NCBI GenBank assembly: GCA_002716045.1
Contig: PAZC01000031.1
Coordinates: 18,857-55,368 of the forward strand
Direction of reading: 5' to 3'
DNA: 36,512 nucleotides
Source of the DNA: Opitutia bacterium
GTDB taxonomy: Bacteria > Verrucomicrobiota > Verrucomicrobiia > Opitutales > Seribacteraceae
Under the pieces are notes generated by a model. It saw only the letters and a list, made by a program, of their open reading frames with translations. It ran no database searches and was not told the DNA's origin. Shown one piece after another: positions 1 to 12,000 of this stretch; positions within the stretch are counted from its first letter, which is position 1, and each line of letters starts with the position of its first letter. The position numbers and the translations under genes were made by a program.

Positions 1-3000
1 TTCAATACGTTAGCTTGAAACTGAGGGTCACCACGTTTCCAAGCGAAGTGGCGAGCATCAACCGACTTGTCCTGCCAGGTATTGATATTGGCAGTAGTGG
101 TTTCGGGAATGCCATCGCCATTCGGATCGTTGCCGTCCATCCACATGATAAGATCCGAGATAGATGTATTGGAGAACGGTGCTCCAGTACGGTAAGTCAA
201 GCCGCCGATGGAAGTGACCTTCGTGTTGATGGTGGCTGAAACGGTAGTCAAATTAGTTGCTGGAAGAGCAGCGACTGCGGCAGATCCAATGGTGACGAAA
301 TCAGCAGCGGCGGACGAGTAGCTAGTTGCAACGGAATTAACTGCCTTGAAACGATAATAATAACGGGTGCCCGGAGTAAGTCCCGTCAGGGAGTGACTGA
401 AACTACCAGTGGGCTTCGACCCGAGGACCACGGATTGATCCCAAGCGACGTCGTTTGTTCCATTGTCTTCGGTTCCGTAGAAAAGAGTTAGCGTAGGTTG
501 ATCTGCGCCGTCGAAAGAAAGCAAGTTGCCTTGAGCGGTGGCGACGGTGGTTCCAATTGAGGTGGGACTGGTGGTCATCACAACGGGGGGCCCCAATACC
601 GCATTTGTGGTTAAATTATGATCAGAGGTCCAAGTGGCGCCCGCGGAGTTCAGGGCGCGAACACGAACGAAATACTGAGTACTTGTGGAAAGGGCGGAAA
701 GCAAAGCTGTGCGGGTCCCAGTGGACGGTGTGCCGAGAGAAACGTTTGAGTCCCAATTGGCAACGGTCTGGTTGGCATCGTTGCTACCGTAGAAAACATG
801 CAACTGAGCATTATCTCCACCGGAGTCCACATATTGGAAATCCAGTACTGCCGTGGTACCTCCAATGGAACTGGCGTTCAAGTCGGCCAAGAGAGGTCGG
901 TTGGGCACCACGGAGAGAACGAGTGTTTGCGGGGCACTGGAACCAGAGAGATTGGAAGCCGTAATCGTGACGTTGTGGTCTCCCAGGGTTGTGGTGGCTC
1001 CCGAGATGGCTCCAGTGCTAGAATTAATCGACAATCCGGCAGGCAAGCCAGAGGCCGAATAGCTGATGGGACCTTTTTGGGCCGTTACGGTATATATGGC
1101 AGCTGAAGATGCCCCGCTTGGAGCTTCAGCATGAATGGCGGCAATATCGGCTGCAGAGAGAACGGCGCCGTAAACCCGGAAGTCATCCAAGTATTCGGCA
1201 AAGCGTTGGTTGCCACCTTGATAGTTTCCAATTGCATAGACGTTATCGCCGGTGGGACGATCGGAATCTCCCTTGTACTGACCATTCAGGTAAAACTTCG
1301 TTGTATTGGCGGTCGCATCGGAAACAAGCGCAATGTGGTGCCAGGAGTTTTGTGAGTCGGTTGAAGGAAGGTCAAACTCGCCCGTGTCTCTGAAGTTGCC
1401 GTTGTTGTTTGCGTATACGCCAACGTTGTTGGAGTTATTCTGGATTATCATGTGATGATGGCGATTGGAACCACGTGTCAATGTTCTCCATACGCCGACG
1501 GGATACAGATTTCTAAACCAGGTGGAGATCGTGAAATCAGCCTTCGTTATATCGCCGCCCAAAGGCAAAACTGTAGTCACTTGGGCATAGGCCCCAGTGC
1601 TTCCAGGTGGAATATAAAGGGCGGAATCTCCGAATTTCTTGATGCTGGTTGAAAAGACGGCTCCATTCAAAAGGTTGGCATTATGGGCATTGCCCGCGGT
1701 GCCGGAGTTGGAAGCAATGCTGCCCGCGGCTTCGTCAAAAGTCCAATATCCAATGAGGTCTTCGGGGCGCGTGATAGGAGTAGCGTAATTTAAATTAGTG
1801 TAAGCAACAGTGGCATTGAGTTCACCAACAATGATGGGAGGCGTATTTTCAACGGTTGTGCCCCCGCCGGCATCAACTGTTCCAGTGATAAGGTCGTTAC
1901 TATAATTAAATGCTATTCTGCCTCCACCCCCGGCATAGACACCATTGCCCAAATGACCGCCCTTTGCCTCGATAGTGCCATTATTTATTATAGAGCGTCC
2001 GGCAAAGCGCAGAGAGCCTCCGGAACCGCCGCCGCCGCCGCCATTGATATTACTCGTGACACCTCCATTAGCTGAAACGACTACACCTGCGTCGATGGTG
2101 ACAGTACCGTTGCCATCGGCCTCGAGAGAGAGAGCGCCGCCGCCAGCGCCGCCGCCATAATTGGAACCGCCGCCGCCGCCAGATCCACCATGTAAATGAT
2201 TTAGGCTTTCCTCGCCGTAAACGCCACCGTAACCAGGTTCGGATTCGCCACCCGGCGTAGCATAGCCACCGCCTCCTCCGTCATTCAGGTATACCCTGTC
2301 TCGTCCTCTACCGTGCCCTTTGCCTGGCTCAATTCTCCATCCGCCATCCTGACCGCCAGCTCGACCCATGCCCGGCACCCAACCGGAAACATTGTTGCCG
2401 CCATTTACGTTGAGATTCGTTCCAACCTGAATATTGCCATGATTACGTGTCTTGAGGACAATTCCATTGGAACCTTCGAGAACAACGGTCAATGAAGGGG
2501 GAAAGTGAATGGAATCAAAGGTGAAAGTGGCGATTCCATAAGCGAGATTGTTTTGATCGACATGCGTAGTGACCACGCCCTGCCCATGATCGCCGTTGCT
2601 ATGTGTCCAGGAACCAGAAGAAGAGTTGAGGGTAAGGATGCCTGAAGTGTAATTCATGTCCGTTATCTCGGCCATAGTGCCAAGCACTGCCAAAATGCCT
2701 TCCTGCCCGCCGGAAACATTGGTGGACCCAACTTGGACATTGCCACTGCTGTGGAAACTTATACGGCCGCCACCACCAGCTTTATCGGCTACCGGGGCAA
2801 TACCCTTGGCCTCCAAAACACCATTGTTGGCAATTGAGCCACCGACCAAGCGAATCGAGCCACCCGACCCGGCTCCCCCATCATTGCCGCCCGAGAAAGT
2901 GTCTCCACCATTGGCTGAAATCTTGGCTCCATAGGCAATGGTCAATGGAGCGGACCCATGAGCAAACAATTCAATGGCCCCGCCACCGGCGCCGCCTGGT

Positions 3001-6000
3001 CTATTATTACCTCCACCTCCACCGGAACCTCCAACAAGATCCGAAATAGAGGAATCGCCATATATCAAGCCATGCGTGCCCAAATGATTGGATTGGCCCT
3101 GACCACCATAACCACCGCCTCCACCAAGGCTGTATTGGGTGCGATTCCTGCCCTTGCCTGGACCAGTACCATCGTAGTTTATAGAGCCGCCATCCCAACC
3201 TCCCAGCTTTCCGACGCCAGCAGTTGTATTGTCAGTGGCGCTGCCTCCATCAGCCAAGAGGTCGGTGGCAATGTTTATTTCGCCATGGTTCCGAGTGCGC
3301 AAGGAAAGCGAGGCCTTGCCCCTGAGCGTAACCGTGACCGCGGCCCCAAGATCTATGCGGTCAGCGGTGAAAGTACACACCTTGTAGGCATAATTCGAAC
3401 CGTCGGGGGCTAGAAAAGTATGTTCGGTGACGTCTCCGGCCAAAAAGGATCCGTCTGAGTGGGTTATGGCACCGAGATCCGTGTCGATTGTGAGGTCACC
3501 GGTTGTAAAAACGAGTTCAGTCACTTGTGGTCGAACAATTTTGACTGTGCCGTTATCACCATGACGGGCACCCTCACTGAGACCACCATTGGCAGTAATA
3601 TTATCATGGGTGGCGCTCTGATGATTCACCAAGCTGGTAACCCCCTCAATGTAAATGCGACCACCGCCACCTGCGGCAGCACCAGCGCCACCACCGTCCG
3701 TTGCATATGAGTTTCCGTTGGTGATACCCGTGGCACCGGCTCCGCCGTCGGCTTGAATTGCCGCTCCGGAGTTGATGACGACATGGTCGCCCTTCAAGTA
3801 AATGGCTCCACCGGAACCACTGCCACCACTGCGCTGCGCCTCGTTGGGCCGGGCGCCACCCTTTCCACCGATAGCATGGATGTCACCACCAATTGTAAGA
3901 GTACCACCGGCAACGATTTTAAGGGCGCCGCCGCCAGTGCCACCGGAACGCTCGTTGCCACCACCACCACCTGAACCACCCAAGAGATGGGTAATATTAA
4001 CGTCCCCATAAATTTGGCCACCGGGCAAAACCGCGGAATATTGTCCGGTTCCCACATTGGTCTCCGAGCGACCTCCGCGACCTCCGTAACCACCTCCACC
4101 TGGCTCACGCCCGGTTGGCAGCCCGGGATCGACCCATCCTGAAAATGGCTTTCCTCCCGAATTAAAGGAAGAGGAGGAAGTCAGATTACCAGGCCCACCG
4201 CCGGGAGTCCAGGAATCGGAGGAATTTTTCCACCTATGTCCACCATGTCCACCGCCGAGACGCCCCATCAAGTTATCGTTTCCAACGTCGGTGCCTTCGT
4301 ATCCATCGAGATTCAAGTTAGCGAGAATGCTAGCATCACCGGAAACTTCCAGATGCAGCGGATTCTTTCCGGTGAAATTCAGGGTGACCCCATCACCCAA
4401 GTTGAGAGTATCAAATTCAAACTTAGCTACCTCATAGCTTATCGTGTTCCCCTGATCGTCGACGTAACTAGTGGCAACGATCTCACCGTAACCAGTGGAT
4501 CCATCGCTGGTGTTCCAAGCTGGAATTGGGCCATCGAGATTAAAAGAAAGCGAACCGGCGGAAAGGCTCAGATTCTTTTCCACAACAAAGGATGCGGTGG
4601 ATATCGCCCAGTCACTACCCTGGGAATTTGTTCCGTAAAGACGATAGTAATAAGTACTGCCTGGAACGAGGCCAGCAAGGGCTGATTCAATCTTGATCTG
4701 CTCGCTGGCAAGCTTGCCGTTGGAGAGCTTGGAGATCGTGAAAAGTCCATCTTGGGCCGCTTCCAAAGGTTTGATCACGCGCATGGATAGGGAGGGTGAC
4801 TGGAAGGACGCTCTGAACTTGGATCCACCACCCCACTCCAAGTGGGCCAAGGCAATCTTGTAATTTTGTCCGGCCACGAGCGCCTTGTCGCCCGAAGTGA
4901 AGTTCTGATTGCCTCCCATCTTCTCATTACCGGCAGTGCCGGTTGCGGAAAAAACGCCATTCTGATCCAAGTCCAGCCATATGGCCAAGCGATCGTCTCT
5001 CTGGTCCATCTTGAACTTGTAATTGCCTGTCTCCGGAACATTGAAGTCAGCAACCCAGAGATCCATGTAACTGTCGTTTTGGGCAATACCGATGCCAGCG
5101 TTCCTGAAGTCGTTATCACCATCAAAGAAAAATCCGTTGGCGGCCGGATTGTTAGGTTCTCCAGTAACTACCGCCATGCCCGCCGGCGTGATGGCCCGCA
5201 AGTTCTCGATATTATTCAAATAGCTCTCATTAACGGAAGCGAGAGGCTTGCCTACCCCAGCAGGATAGCCATAACCCCAAAAACCGTTTTCTTTAACCTC
5301 CGCATAATAATTGCCAAGAGGTACGGTATGCTCCCACGCAGTTGGATCGGTGCCACCGTCGGTGGAACCCCAATAAAGTGTGAGATCCACCCCTGTGGCA
5401 GGATCACTGAAGTCAGGGGCCAAGGTCTTGTAGGGATGAGATGCGTTCAGGTTCCCAGTCAATCCCCACTTCTGGGAGAGGTGTCCCTCAACTTTCAAGC
5501 GCTCGGAATCGGACAGGGCATTCTTGTAGATAAGGACCTCGGAAACCATCGCCTTGGCATAACTCTCGGGAGTACCTGCGGAGGGGACCCTTGCGCCAAT
5601 GGCCACAGGACTGTTGGGCGAGAGTCCGATAGAACCTGAATCAGAGGAAGATTGGTTCTGGGTTCCATCTGAAAAACTTTTCCGCACTCCACCTCCATAA
5701 ACCAGCGACCAGACGCGCGGAGAATTTATGGTGACATTGGTATAACGATGCTCATCCCCACCACTGGTGCCACGGATCAACCAGCGCGAATCATTGTTTG
5801 TGCGGCGTCCGAAAAGCCAACCTTCGTTTGTATCCACCCCATTCTTTGAGAGCAAGGTTCGCCAGTTACCAACGTTGTTGCCTTGGGAGACGATAAAGAC
5901 AGTCATTACATCCCAATCATCGAAAGCAGCGGGGTTCTGAACCAACAGAACGTCACGGACACCATCAAACTGAATGGTGGGTTTGCCATTGAATCCTGCT

Positions 6001-9000
6001 CCAAGATACATTGGTTCTCTATTACTTGATGCGGCATAAGGCGTAGCGAAGTAATTGTTCCCACTTCGATCCCCCCAAAACCCTACTGTATCATTGGTGT
6101 CCGGGGGGCCTGAGGCACCGAGGGTGAGCCCCTTGTCAAGCGTAGCCGTCTCGTTGGCATCAAGCCAAAGCATTAGTCCCGGGTAACTAGCTGCATTGAA
6201 GATGGGAGAACCCGAAGTCACGGTTCCAGTTCCGACGTAGGACACTTTTCCGGTCAGGGTGGCTTCGGTACGAGTAAGATCGCTGACCGAACCATTGGCC
6301 ACCACGGGCAAGACCGAAGCCGTGGTGGTGAAGGTCTTGGAGATTTCGCTGTCAGGTGTTCCGCCGGAGAAACCTGCCAAGTAACCAGGATCCTGACCAC
6401 CCAAATTGCCGGTAATTGCAGAAGAGAAAACACCTATTGTTGATTGGGTAAGAACTAAATTCCCATCCGAAGGACTGGCGACGACAATTTCTCCGTTATG
6501 ACCATCGTTGTCCTCGATGCATGCCTTGATCGATGCCGCGATCTCGGCAGATGTCCCAGTACTCTTCCACACAGGGGGATTGAGCGTAAGGTTTTCTTGG
6601 GCGCCGCCTATGTAGACAATGCTTCCGCCCGACCGCAAGGGAACGACGATCTGTCGATTGATGGCAGAAAGTTCGACGACCTCGTTGGCATTGAGCACAC
6701 GATTGTAGATGCGGACGTCATCCATGTAGGCTCTGGAATATCCAGCAGGAGCAAAGGCAGCGTTGCCGTCGTTGTCACGGCAACCAAAAGCCAGCATCGA
6801 GTTGGTGTCATTAATATTTCCCCCACGACTTTCAGAACCTTTCTGGACGCCATTGATGTAGATCTTGCGCTCCCCTCCTCCAAAAGTGGTGGCAACATGT
6901 ACCCAGGCATTGAACTGGCCGGTGTCGTTGACAGTCGCATCCCAGTCGTCGTTGCCGGGCCCGCGCAGCGTCCAGGAAAGTCTCGCTGCTTCATTCCCCC
7001 GCTTGCGCACTTGGTAGCCTTGCCCGCCCTCACCTCGCTTGGTGACGTAGGCCCCCCAACCATCTTGGGGCCATTCCTTGGCCCAAAATGAAATTGTGAG
7101 AGTATCCAAATCAAAGACACTTTGGTTGGCCGTGCCATCATCCACGAATATATAGCCGGCGTTGTTGAGATTCACGGACCTGCCTGAACCAAATGGAGTA
7201 TCCCCGGTGAAAACAACGTTTGCTGAAGCGTTGCCATCATATCCATTGCCCGAGGTGTCAGTGGTATTGTTGTTGTCAAAAAGCCATTCCCCCAAGAGGC
7301 CATCGCGGGTAGGTCCAGCATTGGGGTCACCGGTAATTTCAATGCTTCCCGTTGCCTTGGTACCAGGCACGTGAGTACCAGTCCCCCAGACACCGCCGGG
7401 AGCAGCTGAGTTGAAGGCTCGCACACGGTAATGGTAGGTGGCTTCAGGGGTGAGTCCACCGATTACGTGACCAAAGGCACCCTGCCCTTTCTGACCAATA
7501 TCAAGGGCATTTTGCCAAGCGGTGGGTTCGGTGCCTCCATCTGAAGTGCCGTAATAAATGAAAACTGTGGGGGCGTCACCTCCGTCATCCGTGATCGTAC
7601 CATTGAAGGAAGCTGAGGTGGCCGTCACTGCAGTTGCTTCGTCAGTTGAAATAACTGGGACTCTGGCCGAAACGGTCAACTGCAGGATCACTTGTTGCTC
7701 TGGATTGCTGGTATCGTTCGAGCCGATGACGTCAGGGAGCGAATCGAAATCCGTCAAGTTACCATCATCATCTCCGTAGTAAGCCATAAGGGAAACAGGA
7801 AATACACCTGAAACGGTGGGCGTTCCCGTGACCGCTCCAGTAGTGGCGTTGAACTGGAGACCACCAGGGAGATTAAAGGCAGCATAGGAAAGAGGAGATC
7901 CAATTGCGGTGACGTTGTAATCGAAGGGTTGCCCTGCGGAGGAAGTCACGGTGAGCGGAGAGGTGAATACACGGGGGCTGGCCACTGCTTGATAGCTGAT
8001 GAAATCGGAGGATGGCCTCTGGTTGTCGTGAGTCGCATGAATCCAATCGCTCGAACGCACGCCACTGGAAACGCGCAACTCGTCAACCAAACCAGTCCAA
8101 AGCGTTCCAATGCTGAAATCAGAAGTAAGATTTACGTTGAGAGCAGTATCTTCACTTCCAATGAGAGCGCCGTTGAGATAGAGTCGCTTGCTAATTCCAT
8201 CATAGGTCGCCCCGAGATGGTACCAAGTATCATCCACGAAATCGGCCACCGGATTGACGTTCCCTCCCGGATCCGTACCAAACTGAAACTTGCCGTTCTG
8301 CCCATAGAGCCCGTACCCAGTGCCGGCGGTTGTGTCACGACTGGTGACCGCCGCGAATTGCATGGAGGCAGGCGGGACACTGGTAAAGAGGCCATTCTGA
8401 GCGGGATCCGACGGATTAATTACGCGATCGGAAAGCGAGGGCGTCTGCATCCAAGCCCGAAACCTCGAACCGCCTCCACCCTCTCCATGTGCGAGGGCAA
8501 TCTTGTGAGTTTGGCCTGCAACGAGGGGGAAATAAGCCGAATTGAAATTATTGGGGCCACCCAATAGTTCGTTTCCATTATCTCCTGCGGTCTCGAACAC
8601 ACCATCTTGGTCGAAGTCCACCCAAATGGTGACGTAATCGTCTTTCTGATCCATGCGAAAACGATAATTTCCGGTTTCCGGAACATTGAAGTCGGCCAAC
8701 CAAAGATCCATGTATTGGTCATTCCGAGTAATACCAATACCGGCATTAATGAAGTCGTTGTCCGTGTTGAAGTAAAACCCGTTGGCAGCAGGATTATCGG
8801 GTTCACCGAAGGACAAAATCGGTGAAGCCCTTGGAGTGAGGGCTCGAAGGGTTTCTATATTATTGAAATAACCGGCGTTGGGAGATTGGTGATACCCTGT
8901 GCCAATGAAACCATTGATTCCTGTCGAACTGGTCGATTTCTTGACCCAAGCGCTAATCGAGAATTGAGGCGTATTAAGACTGGAAGCATAATTCACTTTA

Positions 9001-12000
9001 GCGGCAGCCCCCCCGTTGAATTTCGCGGCCGAGCCTATCCTTCCATTGGCGTCAAGAGACACTCCCGGACTTGAGGCATGGTTGGCGGAAGAGGTGGAGT
9101 CCAGCAAACTATCGGATGGCATGGTGGCGAAGTGCCAAGTGCCCGCGTAGCCATTCGTCCAGACACTGCCGTCATTGGTATAGCTTGGAGAGTTGGCAGC
9201 GAGCGCATTGCCCCATGAAGCGGTGATCGTGGTATCGCTTCCCGACACTTGCGGCACTTTCACCCAAACACGGGAAATACCAGCAACGTCCCAGTTTTCT
9301 ATTTCATATGCTAATTCCTGACCCGTTGAGGCAAAGAAACGAAGATCGTCACCACTAGTCGAAAGGAAAGTGCCATAAGAGAAATTGGCCAATCCTTCGT
9401 GCAGCTCAACCAATACCGGAAAATTCGCCAAGGTGGAATTCCCGTCATAGCCGGACAGGACGAAATCCATCCTGAATGGAAAAGCCGATGGGTCAATCAA
9501 CTTGAACACATGAGTGCCGACGTAAGTTTTGACGACACCGGCCACGTTCTGGCCAACCACTGTGACTGTGACTTGTGAGTCTCCCTGAGCAACGGGCGTA
9601 CCGCTAACTTCACCAGTTACGTTGTTAAGGGAAAGACCCGGAGGCAAGCCGACCGCAGCATAGGATTGGATGTTGCCGCCGGCATACTCCAAGGGGAGAG
9701 AGAGAGTCAAACCCACTTTGCCGTATATCACGGAGTCACCCAACGGAGTGGGGGGGCCGCGGAAATTGGAGAAAACATTGCCTCCCGACCAATCCGCGCC
9801 GCTCAAGGAATAGTTAGGGGCGATGGCGGACGCATTGCCCCAGCGCATGACCAGCTTGTCCCCGGCAGCAAGAGAGGGGACAAGTACACGGAATTTGGAT
9901 TCGCCGTAGGGGTCCCAACTCAAGACCTCGTAGGGCAACTCGATTCCGTATTGGCTGAGGAAGCGCAGATCGGCAGCCGCATATTTAAATTGGCTGTGGC
10001 GGAAACCAAGCCCCTTGAGCGCGGAATCCGTTTCGCTCAAGATAACGAGTACTTTTTGATTGAGCAACGCACTGCCGCCCGAGTAGGCGGGGGTGACGTC
10101 CATGGCATAATCGAAAGCCGAATAGTCAGCCACCGTGACAGTCAAAACCTTGACAGCCGAACCTTGGGAACTCGATGCCATTACCGTAAATTTATAAATG
10201 CCAGGCGACAAGGGAGTGCCCGTAAGCTCGCCAGTTGACCCATTCAAGCTAAGCCAAGCCGGAGCATTGTGCAGGCTGTAGCCAGTGGCATCGTTGTTAG
10301 CGGTAATTTGGTAATGGAAAGGCATATTGGCGGTCGCCGCGGCGGTGGCGGAACTAGAGATGCCAAATGGGACGAGAGGCGATGGGTCGGCGGACTTGTG
10401 GGGATGGCTGGCATCAAGGTCTCCCTGCAAGCCGTACTTCCAGGCCAAGCAACCCTCGACGACAGCGATTTCGGCGTCAGAAAGAGCGGCGCTGTAAATC
10501 ATCAACTCAGCCAAATCACCGTTCCAGTAACGACCGCCGATATTGCGATCGCTGGAGAAAGAGGAAGCCTCCACGTCGCCGGTGGTTCGCAAGGAAATCA
10601 CGGACATCACGGATGGAACGTTCGTGGTCTGTCCGTTCGTTGCCGTCCCGTTAACGGCAAGGGCCCCGCTGACCACGTTGGGGCTGACGTGATTGGTGTG
10701 AAAGAACCGGTTGGTATTGGTGTGGAAATGATATTGGTTGTTGTCCCCCAAAATGAAAGAGTAGTTGCCTGCGGCGCGCTTCGTAACCCAGAACACTGTA
10801 CGTATGTTGGTCATGTTCGTGAAGCTGTGGTACTCCCCGTTGGCGCCGCTGTAACGCATAACGGGCAAGCCGTTCAAGGCCGCTGGCGTCAAGGTGGGGG
10901 ACCCATGCTTCAGGGCGTCATTGCCTTTACCTGATTGGTCGGCCCAGGTAGTGCCCGAAACCCCTGTGTCGGCCCCCAACCACAACTCCAGGCCGGTATA
11001 AGTGGTAATCATCCCGGCAGTCACCAAATGAACGGGACTAAAGACGAGGGTTTCATCGGACCAGGTGGTTCCTGCTGAATTGCTGGCGGAGACCCGCAGA
11101 TAGTAAACGGTGGGAGCCGACAAGCCAGTGGTGATTTCAGCATCGAGATTGCCGGGTTGAACGTTGGGGAAAGTGATGGCGTGATCCCAGGCCGTGGCAT
11201 TGGTTTCGGCATCGTTATCACCCCAATGAAAGGAATAGGTCACGTCGGCTCCGCCAGTGAGGGCAAGCGAGCCCTTGAGCTTGGCCGATGATGAAGTGAC
11301 GTCGTAGATTGAATAGACTGAGCCTAGCTGCGGAGGGTCAGGTGTGGCGGAAGTGGTAAAGCTTCGTGAACTTGTCCAGGAGACGCCACCTGTGCCATCG
11401 GTGGGAGAAGGTCTGTTATCAGCCTTGAAACTAAAGAAATAGGTTTGGCCGGGAGTCAGGCTGAAGAGGTCATGGGTAAAACCCTCGACGCCCTTGATCC
11501 CAAGGTTATTTTCGTTTTGCCAAGTGGATTGGCCGCCATCCACAGTACCCCAACAAACCGTGACGTTGGCATCACGCCCCCTTGTGGAAGTTATCTCCGC
11601 AAACAACTTGGCGCTGCTCGCTGCTACGTTGGCGGCAGGCGAAGAACTAATGGATGCGGCAGTAGGCGGTATGCTGATGACCAGCGTATCAATTACGGTA
11701 TCCGATGTTCCCGTGGCAGCCACGGTGACGGAATAGACCCCTCCACCGGTTGGTGTTCCACTGATAACTCCGGAAGTTGGATTGCATGACAAGCCAGCGG
11801 GCAAATTATAGGCGGTGAAAAGTGGGTTGGATAGGTTGGTGGTAATTAAAAAGCCAAAGGGAACACCTACTATTCCATTTGCGGTGGAGGCACTGGTAAT
11901 ACTCTTGGCTGGAAAAGTAGGCGCGGTGACGAACATTCCCGGATTGGCGCCGGGATTCACGAAAGCCATGTTGTCATAATTGGTCTCGACTCCCTGCTTC

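Noticed and set aside
1960..4110. Runs of ccg/cca triplets that could look like a repeat array or CRISPR-like DNA
   Set aside because: They are codons for the glycine-rich repeats of the giant protein in frame; there are no regular spacers or palindromic direct repeats.
4842..5639. Plus-strand 265-codon open frame antisense to the giant gene
   Set aside because: It lies over in-frame LamG, FN3 and PA14-like coding on the minus strand, shows no family features, and is one of several antisense frames (also 6498-7091 and 10269-10934) caused by the codon pattern of the real gene.
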